Below the pieces are notes generated by a model. It had not been told where the DNA came from. It worked only from the letters and a program-made list of their open reading frames with translations, and did not search any database. A stretch of 18,975 bases of DNA from UBA2922 sp035352555 (lineage in GTDB: Bacteria > Bacillota > Clostridia > Oscillospirales > Oscillospiraceae), in assembly GCA_035352555.1 (NCBI GenBank), contig DAOPXW010000037.1, positions 1 to 18,975 of the forward strand, read 5' to 3'. Of this stretch, positions 1 to 8,334 are shown piece after piece; positions within the stretch are counted from its first letter, which is position 1, and the number at the start of each line of letters is the position of its first letter. The position numbers were made by a program, and so were the translations under genes.

Positions 1-4
1 TTCC

Positions 5-451
5 TTATTCTTCTTCCAGCAGCCGGGGAATATCGCCCTCGCCGTACACGGCGACGCCATGGGCCGCCAGCAGCGCGGCCGTCACCCCGTCCCCGGGGGT
101 CAGCGCGCCGGAAAAGGTACCGTCATAGATCATGCCGCGGCCGCAGGAGGGGCTGCGCTCCTTGAGGATGGCCTTTTTGCATCCGAACAGCTCCGCCAGC
201 CGCAGCGCGGCCTGCGCGCCCTTTTCATACTGGGCGGTGACGTCGGTGCCGTCCCTGGCCAGCACCCGCTCCCCCACCCGCTCCGACGGGGGCCGCGGGG
301 TAGCCAGTCCGCCGTAGGATTCCGGGCAGACGGGCACCAGCGTGTATTTTTCCTTCAGCGCCGCAAGGCGCGCTTCGGACACGGGGTTGGCCCCGCCGTT
401 ATACTTGCAGTTCACGCCCAGCAGGCAGGCGCTGATCAGGACGCTCTCCAT
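5..451 (-). CDS. DUF523 family protein (TudS-like)
   Basis: A 148-residue protein of the DUF523 family. Members characterised as TudS are [4Fe-4S] thiouracil desulfurases; the role of this copy is unproven. The family signature is visible: ISACLLGVNCKYNG at residues 6-19 (Cys9, Cys15), VPVCPE with Cys42, and ERSPSCG with Cys103, so cysteines are available for a cluster. The frame stays open upstream, but the start at 451 is chosen because GGAGG lies just ahead of that ATG and because homology begins there; a longer start would run into the rhomboid gene. It is the last gene of the minus-strand series in the window, two bases after the rhomboid stop, so probably co-transcribed with it. Family assignment is firm, substrate is not. 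Confidence 0.88.
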   Translation of the reverse strand: MESVLISACLLGVNCKYNGGANPVSEARLAALKEKYTLVPVCPESYGGLATPRPPSERVGERVLARDGTDVTAQYEKGAQAALRLAELFGCKKAILKERSPSCGRGMIYDGTFSGALTPGDGVTAALLAAHGVAVYGEGDIPRLLEEE

Positions 452-453
452 GG

Positions 454-1026
454 TTACCTCCGTGAGCGGGCCATGCTCATGCCCAGAAACGCGCCGCACA
501 GTCCGCCGATGATATGGGTCAGCTGGGAGACATTGTCGCTCAGGGTAATGCCGTTGATGACCTCGCCGCCCAGATACAGTACCAGGACCAGAATGAGGGT
601 GATGGGAATGTATCCGTCCCGCATACCGGAAAGGGACGCCATGACGATCATCATGAATACGATGCCGGACGCGCCCAGCAGCGCGGTGCCCGGGAAGAAG
701 GTCCACTGCACCAGCCCGGACACGAAGGCCGTGATGAGGATGGCGTACAGCAGACTGCGAGAACCGTATTTTTCCTCCAGCGGCGGGCCCACCACCAGGA
801 TCATCATCATGTTATTGATGTAGTGACTGTAGTTGGCGTGACCCAGTACATGCAGGAAAAAGCGGGGATAGGTCAGCGGGTCGGCCAGCGACGAGCGGTA
901 GACGGAGAAAAGATGGCTGGTGGTCCATCCATCCGTGACCTTGCCCAACAGCAGCGCGCCCAGCGCCACCAGCGCGAAGGTCAGCACCACCGGGGAATTG
1001 TATTGCAGTCTTACGAGCCTTTTCAT
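454..1026 (-). CDS. Rhomboid family intramembrane serine protease
   Basis: A 190-residue polytopic membrane protein of the rhomboid family, which cleaves transmembrane segments of other proteins within the lipid bilayer. Visible: the GASG motif at 118-121 with the nucleophile Ser120, the catalytic His171 in the QLTHIIGG helix, and the HANYSHYINNM segment (63-73) matching the conserved His/Asn oxyanion region. Several hydrophobic segments (about 12-28, 71-80, 92-112, 119-133, 140-153, 173-184) give the usual six-helix core with no extra domain. Its ATG overlaps the stop of the macro-domain gene (ATGA, 1023-1026), and no strong ribosome site precedes it, so translation is probably coupled. The substrate cannot be told from context. 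Confidence 0.9.
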   Translation of the reverse strand: MKRLVRLQYNSPVVLTFALVALGALLLGKVTDGWTTSHLFSVYRSSLADPLTYPRFFLHVLGHANYSHYINNMMMILVVGPPLEEKYGSRSLLYAILITAFVSGLVQWTFFPGTALLGASGIVFMMIVMASLSGMRDGYIPITLILVLVLYLGGEVINGITLSDNVSQLTHIIGGLCGAFLGMSMARSRR

Positions 1027-1491
1027 GAATCCAGCGCGGCCAGCGCCTCGTCATAGAAGCGCTTGGTGTGGTTATCGAAGCAGACCATGCGCACCCGCTC
1101 GATGCCCGGATAGGCGGCGAGGCAGTCGGCGATCGTCCTGACGGCGATGGCGGAGGCCTTGTCCAGCGGGAAGCCGTACACGCCGGTGGAGACGGATGGA
1201 AAGTCCACGGTCCTGCAGCCGTTTTCGGCGGCCAGCGCCAGGCAGGAGCGGTAGCAGCTCTCCAGCAGCGCTTCCTCGTTCCGGCCGCCGCCGTGCCACA
1301 CGGGGCCGGGGGTGTGGATGACGTATTTCGCTGGCAGCTCGTAGCCGCCGGTGATCTTGGCCTTGCCGGTCTCACAGCCGCCCAGCGTGCGGCATTCCTT
1401 CAAAAGCTCTGGGCCCGCGCCGCGGTGGATGGCGCCATCCACCCCGCCGCCGCCCAAAAGCGAGCAGTTGGCCGCGTTGACGATGGCGTCC
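1023..1491 (-). pseudogene. Macro-domain protein (ADP-ribose binding/hydrolase), 5' end missing at assembly gap
   Basis: About 155 residues of a macro domain related to O-acetyl-ADP-ribose deacetylases and MacroD/YmdB. The fragment begins with DAIVNAANCSLLGGGGVDGA, the ADP-ribose-binding block with the conserved NAAN and the Gly-rich GGGGVDGAIH loop, and continues with VIHTPGPVW, DFPSVSTGVYGFP (second phosphate loop) and a terminal DNHTKRFYDEAL helix. Only roughly 15-20 N-terminal residues plus the start codon are missing, lost in the run of N. The gene is probably intact in the organism; it is listed as partial because of the sequence, not because of mutation. Its stop overlaps the rhomboid start. 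It lies between threonine aldolase and rhomboid genes, which says little about its substrate. Confidence 0.88.
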
Positions 1492-1591
1492 NNNNNNNNN
1501 NNNNNNNNNNNNNNNNNNNNNNNNNNNNNNNNNNNNNNNNNNNNNNNNNNNNNNNNNNNNNNNNNNNNNNNNNNNNNNNNNNNNNNNNNNN
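1492..1591. other. Assembly gap of exactly 100 N
   Basis: A run of exactly 100 undetermined bases, the usual placeholder length for a scaffold join of unknown size. It removes the 3' end of the threonine aldolase gene and the 5' end of the macro-domain gene. From usual family lengths (about 340 residues for the aldolase, of which 297 are seen; about 15-20 residues missing from the macro domain) the real missing DNA is probably about 200 bp, but this is an inference. Confidence 0.97.
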
Positions 1592-2483
1592 CCGCCGCCG
1601 GCAGGATGGGAAACTGCTGGTTCGTGGGCGAGTCGTAGTACAGCGCGAAGCCCTTGTCCTCAAACGCTCTGCGGATGCGCAGGGCGAGCTCCACCTCCCG
1701 CCGGGCCGTCTTTTCATAAAGTCCGCCGGTGAACAGGGTGTCGAACTGAAGCCCCAGAAGCCTCCCCTTGGCGAACATGCCGCCCCGCTGCTTGATAATA
1801 TAGCGAAAGTCCTTTTTGATGCTGCCGTCCGTGATGACCACGGCTTCGCCGAACAGTGCGCCGAGCTTCGTGCCGCCTATGTAAAAAACATCGCACAGAC
1901 GGGCGAGGTCGGGGAGCAGCGGCATATCGCCTCCGCAGACCAGCGCCGTGCCCAGACGCGCGCCGTCCGCATACAGGATCAGCCCTTTTTCCCGGCATAC
2001 CCGGCTGATGGCCTCCAGCTCCGGCAGGGAATACACGGTGCCGTTTTCCGTGGGCTGGGAAATATACACCATGGCGGGCTGCACCTGATGCTCATGGGTG
2101 GCGTCGCTCCAATGGTCGGAAACGAGCGTTTCGATCTGGGCGGCGGTGATCTTCCCGTCGCCCGACGGCAGGGCCAGCACCTTGTGGCCCGTGGCCTCGA
2201 TGGCGCCGGTCTCATGGACGCCGATATGCCCCGTGACGGCGGCGACGACGCCCTGATGCGGCCGCAGGCAGGCGGCGATCACCGTGGTATTCGTCTGTGT
2301 CCCGCCCACGAGGAAGTGGACGTCCGCGTCCGGGGCCGCGCAGGCCGCTTTGATTTTGGCCCGCGCGGCGTCGCAGTAGGCATCCTCCCCGTATCCGGGG
2401 GTTTGTTCGTCGTTGGTCTCCTGAAGGCGCCGCAGTATCTCGGGCAGCGCGCCCTCCAGATAATCGCATTCAAAGCGGATCAT
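1592..2483 (-). pseudogene. Low-specificity L-threonine aldolase, 3' end missing at assembly gap
   Basis: The first 297 residues of a PLP-dependent fold-type I threonine aldolase, which cleaves L-threonine or allo-threonine to glycine and acetaldehyde. The start MIRFECDYLEGALPEIL matches the family N-terminus. Visible: the GYGED segment (30-34), LVGGTQTNT phosphate-binding region (58-66), HIGVHETGAIE (86-96), LYADGARLG with Asp173 that contacts the pyridine nitrogen, and IGGTKLGALFGEA with the PLP lysine Lys206. About 40-45 C-terminal residues are lost in the gap. The ATG abuts the stop of the ClpE-like gene with no spacer, and a GGGGCG stretch about nine bases upstream could serve as ribosome site. 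It is probably intact in the organism. Confidence 0.9.
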
Positions 2484-4808
2484 TTACTTCGCCCCGATCT
2501 GTATTTTCTCCCCGTCGGACGACAGAGTGATTTCCGTGAGCTTCTCGCCCCGGCGATCCACGATCTCGGCGGCAATGGCGTCCTCCACGTCCTTCTGGAT
2601 GGCGCGGCGCAGATTGCGGGCGCCGTAGATGACGGAATAGCCCTTTTTCACGAGATAGTCGATGACTGTGCCGTCCCAGCTCAGCTTGAGATTCCGCTCG
2701 GCCATCACGTCCTGCACCTCGGTGAGCATGAGCCCCGCGATGCCGCGGAAATTCTCCTCGGTGAGCTTGTTGAAGTAGACGATCTCGTCCACGCGGTTGA
2801 TGAATTCCGGGCGCAGGAAGTCGTTGAGGGCCTTCATGGCCCGCTCTTTGCCCATATCGTTCACCGTGCCGCCGAAGCCGACCGCGCCGTTGTTGGTATT
2901 GCTGCCGGCGTTGGTGGTCATGACGATGACGGTGTTCTCAAAATTCACGGTTCGGCCCTGGGCGTCGGTGATCCGGCCGTCGTCCAGGATCTGCAGAAGA
3001 ATGTTCAGCACGTCCGGATGGGCCTTTTCGATCTCGTCGAACAGCACGACGGAGTAGGGCTTGCGGCGGATCTTTTCGGTGAGCTGGCCGGCCTCGTCAT
3101 AGCCGACGTAGCCGGGAGGTGAGCCGATGATGCGGGACACGGAGAATTTCTCCATAAATTCCGACATATCGAGCCGGATCAGGTTCTCCGGGGAATCGAA
3201 CAGGTCGGCGGCCAGCCGCTTCACCAGCTCGGTCTTGCCCACGCCGGTGCCGCCCACGAAGATGAAGCTCACGGGCTTGCGCTTGGCCTTCAGGCCGATG
3301 CGGCTGCGGCGGATGGCGGCGCAGATGGCGTCGATGGCCTGGTCCTGGCCCAAAATATGCTCGCGCAGGCGGTCGCCCAGGGTGGCCAGCCGCTCAAATT
3401 CGTCGGCCCGGATGCTGGAGGCGGGGATTTTCGTCCACAGCTCGATGATGCGGGCCAGATTCTCGGCGGTCAGCGCGGGACGGCCCTCCGCCTTCAGGAC
3501 ATCCAGCTCGCCGTTGAGCTGAATGGTGCGGGAGCGGATCTCGGCCAGGCGCTCGTAATGCTCGTTTTCCGTGTCCTGCATCAAAAGCTCCTGCTCCTTG
3601 GCGTAGTCGGCGATCTCCTTTTCGTCCTCCTCCCGGCGGGCCAGGGACTTGTTTTTCAGGTTCACATCCGAGCAGGCCTCGTCGATGAGGTCGATGGCCT
3701 TGTCGGGCAGATAGCGGTCGGTGATATAGCGCTCCGACAGCACCACGGCGCTGCGGCACATCTCGTCGGAGATGGACACCTGATGGTAGTCCTCGTAGTA
3801 GTGCTTGATGCCCTCGATGATCTTCACGGAATCCTCGATGGAGGGCTCGTTCACGGTCACGGGCTGGAAGCGCCGCTCCAGGGCGGTGTCCTTTTCGATA
3901 TGCTTGCGGTACTCGTTGAAGGTGGTGGCGCCGATGACCTGGATCTCGCCCCGGGAGAGGGCGGGCTTGAGGATGTTGGCGGCGTTCATGCTGCCCTCGG
4001 CGTCCCCCGCGCCCACGATATTATGGACCTCGTCGATGACCAGAATGACGTTGCCCTGCTTGCGGATCTCCTCGATGAGGCCCTTCATGCGGCTCTCGAA
4101 CTGGCCGCGGAACTGGGTGCCCGCCACCAGCGCGGTGAGATCCAGAAGATAGACCTCCTTCTCCCGCAGCTTATAGGGCACCTGTCCGCGCACGATGCGC
4201 TGCGCCAATCCCTCGGCGATGGCGGTCTTGCCCACGCCGGGCTCCCCGATGAGACAGGGGTTGTTTTTCTGGCGGCGGTTCAGGATCTGAATGACCCGCT
4301 CCAGCTCTTCTTCCCTGCCGATCATGGCGTCCAGCTTGCCGTCCCGGGCGCGCTGGTTGAGATTGATGCAATAATTGTCCAGATACTTCTTTTTGCCGGG
4401 CCGCCCGCCGGGCTGCGCCGGGCTGGGCTGGGGCGGACTGGGCTGCGCCGGGTTGGGCTGGGGCTGGTCGCCGGTGTCGCCCTCGTTCTGTGTGCCGAAC
4501 AGCCGGTTGAGGAAGGGGAAGGTCGCGGTCTTGCCCTCGTCGTCCGGGTCCTCGGAATCCGGGTCGTCGGGGTCGATCTCGGTAAGATTGTCCATGCCGC
4601 TCAGGGCGCTCATCATATCGCCGGAGAGGTTTTCGATATCCTCGTCCGACAGGCCCATTTTGTTGATCACATCGTCCACGGGCTTGATGTGAAGCTCCCG
4701 GGCGCATTTCAGACACAGGCCCTCCTGCTTCTGTTCTCCGTTTTCGATCTTGGTGATAAAGATCACCGCCACGTTTTTGCCGCAGCGGGAGCAAAGTGTA
4801 GGCTGCAT
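2484..4808 (-). CDS. clpE: ClpE-like AAA+ unfoldase (ATP-dependent Clp protease ATP-binding subunit)
   Basis: A 774-residue class I Clp/Hsp100 ATPase that would unfold proteins and feed them to ClpP. In place of the double Clp-N domain it carries a zinc-finger-like N-terminus with CSRC (Cys6, Cys9) and CLKC (Cys32, Cys35), the hallmark of ClpE. An acidic stretch (78-92) and a Pro/Gln-rich linker (115-137) follow. AAA1 has Walker A GEPGVGKT (188-195), Walker B VILVIDE (254-260) and pore loop FRG (233-235); a charged M-type coiled coil covers about 385-445. AAA2 has GGTGVGKT (519-526), pore loop GYVG (566-569), VVLFDE (587-592) and the ClpP-docking VGFGG loop (643-647). The 48-bp leader holds an AGGAG ribosome site; no CtsR-type heptad repeat was seen. 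A ClpC label would be the alternative, but the N-terminus argues against it. Confidence 0.93.
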   Translation of the reverse strand: MQPTLCSRCGKNVAVIFITKIENGEQKQEGLCLKCARELHIKPVDDVINKMGLSDEDIENLSGDMMSALSGMDNLTEIDPDDPDSEDPDDEGKTATFPFLNRLFGTQNEGDTGDQPQPNPAQPSPPQPSPAQPGGRPGKKKYLDNYCINLNQRARDGKLDAMIGREEELERVIQILNRRQKNNPCLIGEPGVGKTAIAEGLAQRIVRGQVPYKLREKEVYLLDLTALVAGTQFRGQFESRMKGLIEEIRKQGNVILVIDEVHNIVGAGDAEGSMNAANILKPALSRGEIQVIGATTFNEYRKHIEKDTALERRFQPVTVNEPSIEDSVKIIEGIKHYYEDYHQVSISDEMCRSAVVLSERYITDRYLPDKAIDLIDEACSDVNLKNKSLARREEDEKEIADYAKEQELLMQDTENEHYERLAEIRSRTIQLNGELDVLKAEGRPALTAENLARIIELWTKIPASSIRADEFERLATLGDRLREHILGQDQAIDAICAAIRRSRIGLKAKRKPVSFIFVGGTGVGKTELVKRLAADLFDSPENLIRLDMSEFMEKFSVSRIIGSPPGYVGYDEAGQLTEKIRRKPYSVVLFDEIEKAHPDVLNILLQILDDGRITDAQGRTVNFENTVIVMTTNAGSNTNNGAVGFGGTVNDMGKERAMKALNDFLRPEFINRVDEIVYFNKLTEENFRGIAGLMLTEVQDVMAERNLKLSWDGTVIDYLVKKGYSVIYGARNLRRAIQKDVEDAIAAEIVDRRGEKLTEITLSSDGEKIQIGAK
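4410..4464. repeat. Two-unit 30-bp tandem repeat encoding the Pro-rich linker of the ClpE-like protein
   Basis: Two 25-bp near-identical blocks (4410-4434 and 4440-4464, one C/T difference) recur with a 30-bp period. On the coding strand they specify the PQPNPAQPSP / PQPSPAQPGG linker, residues about 115-135. The period is a whole number of codons, so gain or loss of a unit would keep the frame. Confidence 0.8.
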
Positions 4809-4856
4809 AATTGTGTTACTCCTATGGATACTATTTTAGTTTGATTTTATAATCTG

Positions 4857-5561
4857 TTACAGTATGCCCGCCGTCAGGAATTCAAACAGCAGGAAAAATC
4901 TCGTAAGCAGGGATTGGGTGAGGACCTGTTTCCCGATGATGAGACCGCAGAAGCTGAGAAGCCAGCACAGCAGCACGCAGTAGAAAAAGCCCTTGAAGAA
5001 ACCGGCGGCCACGCCGCCCGCCACCTCCAGCTTGGGCGCATTGGGGATATGGAAAGTGAGATTGGCGAGGCTTGCGATAACGGCGAACAGGATCAGGATC
5101 AGCACCGCGCCCAGCACCGTACCCGCCACATAGAGGATGTCCTTGCAGAACACCTGCTCCAGCGCCTCGTTGATGGTGATCTTCTGCGTGTCGGCCAATT
5201 TCTCGGCCTGGGCGGTCATGTTGTCCGCCCGGCGGTAGTGGATGCCGGTCTGCTCCAGCACGGCCATGCAGTATTCGGTGCGGGCTGCGGGATTCTGCGC
5301 GACGATATCCTCGATGGAAACGCCGTCGTAGCCCAGACCGGCCAGCGCTTTGTCCTCCTTCGATTCTATTATACCGCCGGCGAAGGGCTGAAATGCCGGG
5401 ATGATCTTGCTGGAAAAGGCGGAGGACAGCAGACTGCCCGCGTACAGCGCCACCACAATGGCCAGAATGCTCACGCAGGTGTTGATAAAGCCTTTTTTAT
5501 ACCCCATCCAGGTGCAGTAGGCCAGGATCAGCAGCAAAAGAATATCGATGATGATTCTCAT
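4857..5561 (-). CDS. CvpA-family membrane protein
   Basis: A 234-residue integral membrane protein of the CvpA (colicin V production) family, whose biochemical role is poorly known. The N-terminus shows the family pattern: a first transmembrane helix (about 2-19), the WMGYKKGFIN turn (18-27) and a second helix (27-48). After a soluble insert (about 50-140) come two further hydrophobic helices (about 142-165 and 181-209), with the GGVAAGFFKGF segment (182-192) typical of the C-terminal half. The start at 5561 follows a purine-rich GGGGAGAAAGAGAGAAAGA stretch. It lies 26 bases downstream of the DUF5711 gene and 48 bases upstream of the ClpE-like gene, so these probably share a transcript. Confidence 0.82.
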   Translation of the reverse strand: MRIIIDILLLLILAYCTWMGYKKGFINTCVSILAIVVALYAGSLLSSAFSSKIIPAFQPFAGGIIESKEDKALAGLGYDGVSIEDIVAQNPAARTEYCMAVLEQTGIHYRRADNMTAQAEKLADTQKITINEALEQVFCKDILYVAGTVLGAVLILILFAVIASLANLTFHIPNAPKLEVAGGVAAGFFKGFFYCVLLCWLLSFCGLIIGKQVLTQSLLTRFFLLFEFLTAGIL

Positions 5562-5587
5562 ATCTTTCTCTCTTTCTCCCCAAGCAC

Positions 5588-6709
5588 TCAGTAGCTCCGC
5601 ACCTCGGCGGAATAGGCGGACACCAGCAGCACGTCACCCTTTTCACGCACCAGCGCATCCTTCACACCCTGCACGCCGGTATCGCTGCCGGCGGCGGTCA
5701 GGGACTGGGTAAACAGCTTCAGCCCGTCCTGACACAGCGCGGCCACGGTCCTGCCCCGGCAGGAAAGGCTCACCAGCTCCGATTCGACGGCCGCCTGGCC
5801 GGCGAGCTTACAGTCCGAATCAATGGCGGTGAGACTGCCGGTGCCGCCGGTGCGGTACTTGCCCAGCATCAGCACGGCGTAGCCGTCGCCGCCGAAGGCG
5901 TAGTTCGTCAGGTATTGCCCGCCGAAATCATAGCTGCCCTTCAGCGCGCCGGCGCGGTCGATCACCGCGCAGCCCGTCTGCCCCAGCAGGAACAGGCGGC
6001 CGGTTTCCAGCCAGTCCATATCGATGAACAGCGTGCCGGCGGCGGTGTAGCTGGCCTGCTCCTTTGTGCTGCTCAGGGCGAACAGATGCACCACGCAGCC
6101 CCCGCTCCCGGCGCACAGCGCGGCCAGATACTTATCGTCCGGCGAGACGCGGGCGCTCAGCAGATACCCTTCGCCGGAGTTCCACTGGTATACGGCCTTC
6201 AGGTCGCTGTTATACACGGTCACCCGGCCCTTGTAGCCGGAAGCCTCCGTGCACAGCGCCAGCCACCCGTCCGCGTTCAGCGCGGCGGTGATGACCGTGT
6301 CGGTATTCTCCACCACGGCGGACGTGCCGTCCAGCCGGGCCACGCACACCGCGGTGCCGCCCACATCGAAGGCGGCGGCGCTCTTGTCGGCGGCGGTGAG
6401 GGCCGGGGTCTTCATGGAATACACCTGTCTGGCCGCGGCCCTGCCGCTGCCGTCCAGCAGCTGCAGACTGTTGGTGGAGGCCAGCGCCAGCCCGCTGCCC
6501 ACGGCGGCGGCCACCTGCTGGGAGCCGGATTCGAAGGTGTACGGTTCGCTCTGGGACACGGAGTCGGTACCGCCGGCGGAGGCGAAGCGGGCGGAAATAG
6601 CGGCTCTGTTCATAAAGACGAAAACCGCCGCCGCCGCGATCAGCAGGAGCAGCGCCAGCAGAATGATCTTTCTGGCCCCGCTGTTCAGTTTGGCTTTCTT
6701 TCGGGCCAC
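5588..6709 (-). CDS. DUF5711 family membrane-anchored protein, beta-propeller-like
   Basis: A 373-residue protein with a basic N-terminus, one transmembrane helix (about 14-32) and a large extracytoplasmic part. It resembles the DUF5711 family of Clostridia; function is unknown. The outer part is made of repeated short strands (for example NSLQLLDGSG, GRVTVYNSDLKAVYQW, KYLAALCAGSGGCVVHLFAL, GCAVIDRAGALKGSYDF), with the rhythm of a WD40/PQQ-like propeller, though no repeat is canonical. The start codon is GTG at 6709, supported by GGGAGGG about seven bases upstream and by the immediate basic-hydrophobic signal anchor. It stands directly before the CvpA gene. Family assignment is moderately sure; the propeller fold is inferred. 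Confidence 0.7.
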   Translation of the reverse strand: MARKKAKLNSGARKIILLALLLLIAAAAVFVFMNRAAISARFASAGGTDSVSQSEPYTFESGSQQVAAAVGSGLALASTNSLQLLDGSGRAAARQVYSMKTPALTAADKSAAAFDVGGTAVCVARLDGTSAVVENTDTVITAALNADGWLALCTEASGYKGRVTVYNSDLKAVYQWNSGEGYLLSARVSPDDKYLAALCAGSGGCVVHLFALSSTKEQASYTAAGTLFIDMDWLETGRLFLLGQTGCAVIDRAGALKGSYDFGGQYLTNYAFGGDGYAVLMLGKYRTGGTGSLTAIDSDCKLAGQAAVESELVSLSCRGRTVAALCQDGLKLFTQSLTAAGSDTGVQGVKDALVREKGDVLLVSAYSAEVRSY

Positions 6710-6743
6710 GCGGCGTCCCTCCCGTCCTCAGGCTTGAATTGTT

Positions 6744-6752
6744 ATTTTAGCA
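6744..6752 (-). promoter_or_regulatory. Candidate extended -10 promoter for the DUF5711-cvpA-clpE group
   Basis: In the 63-bp gap between truA and the DUF5711 gene the minus strand reads TGCTAAAAT, an extended -10 element (TG-N-TAAAAT), in an AT-rich stretch that stands out from the surrounding GC-rich DNA. No good -35 hexamer is seen at the right distance. It would allow the downstream genes to be expressed apart from the methyltransferase-ecf-truA transcript. Confidence 0.4.
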
Positions 6753-6772
6753 CAAAATTATGAACAAATATA

Positions 6773-7540
6773 TCAGTCTTTTTCCATCATGGTCCCCACC
6801 GCGCCGTCGTACCACACGCGGTTGAGATAAAGCCCCTGGGGCGGCATTGTGGGGCCGGTGAGCCGCCGGTTGCCCTTCTCCAGCAGCGCCGGGATATCCT
6901 CCGGCGAAAGCTTGCCGCAGGAGGCGTACATCAGCGTACCCACGATGGCCCGGCACATATTGTACAAAAAACCGTCGGCGCAGACGCTCACGGTGATAAG
7001 CTCCCCCTCTTTTTCGCAGCGGCACCAGTACACCGTGCGCACGGTGGTCCTGGTTTCGGTGCCGACGCTGCGCACCGCGCGGAAATCGTGGGTGCCCTCG
7101 AAGGCCGCGGCGGCGGCGCGCATCAGGCCGAGATCCAGGCTCTGGGGGCAGAAGCAGGCCCGGTCGCGTAAAAAGGGATCGGGAATGCGGGAATTCAGAA
7201 TTTTGTAGAGATACTCTTTTTTCAGGCACGAGCCGATGGCGTTGAAATCCTCCGGCGCCTCCGCGGCGTCGGCCACCGCGATGTCGTCCGGCAGCCGGGA
7301 ATTCACGGCCAGCGGGAATTTTTCCACCGGGATGCGGCAGTCGGTGCGGAAATTGGCGCAGTAGCGCAGGGCGTGGACGCCGGCGTCCGTGCGCCCGCAG
7401 CCCACGGCCTTCACGCGATGGCCGCAGGTGGCGGACAGCGCCCTCTCCAGCGTCTGAGCCACGGTGACGTCCCCCCTCTGCACCTGCCAGCCGTGGTAGG
7501 CCGAGCCGTCGTATTTCAATCGTAGGGCGATATTTCTCAT
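6773..7540 (-). CDS. truA: tRNA pseudouridine(38-40) synthase TruA
   Basis: A 255-residue TruA, which converts uridines 38-40 in the tRNA anticodon arm to pseudouridine. The N-terminal YDGSAYHGWQVQ block (10-21) and the catalytic motif GCGRTDAGVHAL with nucleophile Asp52 are intact; the C-terminal half has the family segments FLRDRACF and FLYNMCRAIVGTLMYA. Length is normal. The ATG overlaps the ecfT stop as ATGA (7537-7540), implying translational coupling to the transporter genes, an order (ecfA1-ecfA2-ecfT-truA) common in Firmicutes. No ribosomal protein gene follows, unlike the classical rplQ...rplM arrangement. Confidence 0.96.
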   Translation of the reverse strand: MRNIALRLKYDGSAYHGWQVQRGDVTVAQTLERALSATCGHRVKAVGCGRTDAGVHALRYCANFRTDCRIPVEKFPLAVNSRLPDDIAVADAAEAPEDFNAIGSCLKKEYLYKILNSRIPDPFLRDRACFCPQSLDLGLMRAAAAAFEGTHDFRAVRSVGTETRTTVRTVYWCRCEKEGELITVSVCADGFLYNMCRAIVGTLMYASCGKLSPEDIPALLEKGNRRLTGPTMPPQGLYLNRVWYDGAVGTMMEKD

Positions 7541-8334
7541 AATTCCAACTTCTTCAGCACGATCACCGCCGCCACAAAAGCGGCGCCCAGCGCCAGCGCG
7601 ACCCAGTCGCGGGAGGCCATGCGCAGGGTCTTCATGCGGGTGCGGCCCTCACCGCCGTGATAGCAGCGGCTCTCCATGGCCACGGCCAACTCGTCCGCCC
7701 GGCGGAAGGCCGACACGAACAGCGGCACCAGAATGGGCAGCAGCGCCTTGGCCCGCTGCAGCAGGCTGCCGGTCTCAAAATCCGCGCCCCTGGCCTTCTG
7801 GGCGGACATGATCTTGTCCGTCTCCTCCGTCAGGGTGGGGATGAAGCGCAGCGCCATGGACATCATCATGGCCATCTCATGCACCGGTACTTTCAGCTTC
7901 TTCAGAGGGCCGAACAGCAGCTCCATGCCGTCGGTGAGGGCGATGGGGCTGGTGGTGTAGGTCAGCAAAAACGTGCCCGAGATGAGCATCATGATGCGCA
8001 GCACCAGCAGGAAGGCCTTTTTGATCCCCTCCCAGGTGATGATCCAGCCCGGCAGCACGGGGGTGCCGTCGGTATAGAAAATGTTCAGCACCGCGGTGAG
8101 CGCGATGACCAGAATCAGCGGCTTGAGGCCCCGGAGGATGGTGGCCGGCCTGATCTTTGACGCGGCGATGCACGCCGCCGTGACGGCGAGCACCAGCGCG
8201 TAGGAGGTCCAGTCGTAAGCGTTGAACAGCGCCACGATATACAGGATGACCCAGAGGAGCTTGGTGCGGGGGTCCAGCCGGTGCACTATGGTGTCGCCGG
8301 GGAAGAATTGGCCCAGCGTGACGTCCTTCAGCAT
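7537..8334 (-). CDS. ecfT: ECF transporter transmembrane component EcfT
   Basis: A 265-residue membrane subunit that couples the two EcfA ATPases to interchangeable substrate-binding S components for vitamin or metal uptake. It has the family start (FFPGDTIVHRLDPRTKLLW, residues 10-28), about five to six hydrophobic helices (24-40, 43-59, 71-87, 107-126, 244-260) and the two coupling-helix Ala-Arg-Gly-type motifs: ARG at 181-183 and its degenerate partner SRC at 222-224. The ATG overlaps the ecfA2 stop by seven bases (8328-8334), and its own stop overlaps truA. No S component is encoded in the window, consistent with a shared group II ECF module serving S components elsewhere. Confidence 0.95.
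   Translation of the reverse strand: MLKDVTLGQFFPGDTIVHRLDPRTKLLWVILYIVALFNAYDWTSYALVLAVTAACIAASKIRPATILRGLKPLILVIALTAVLNIFYTDGTPVLPGWIITWEGIKKAFLLVLRIMMLISGTFLLTYTTSPIALTDGMELLFGPLKKLKVPVHEMAMMMSMALRFIPTLTEETDKIMSAQKARGADFETGSLLQRAKALLPILVPLFVSAFRRADELAVAMESRCYHGGEGRTRMKTLRMASRDWVALALGAAFVAAVIVLKKLEL

Noticed and set aside
1023..2483. A single 486-residue aldolase-macro fusion protein
   Set aside because: The join lies within 100 N of unknown true length; both halves are complete families missing only the parts next to the gap.
1068..4844. Long open frames on the plus strand opposite the aldolase and ClpE-like genes
   Set aside because: They are antisense to well-supported genes, have low-complexity composition (many Asp, Gly, His, Ala from antisense GC-rich codons) and no recognisable domain or ribosome site.
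4809..4856. A CtsR operator ahead of the ClpE-like gene
   Set aside because: No GGTCAAA-type heptad repeat is present in the leader or just upstream.
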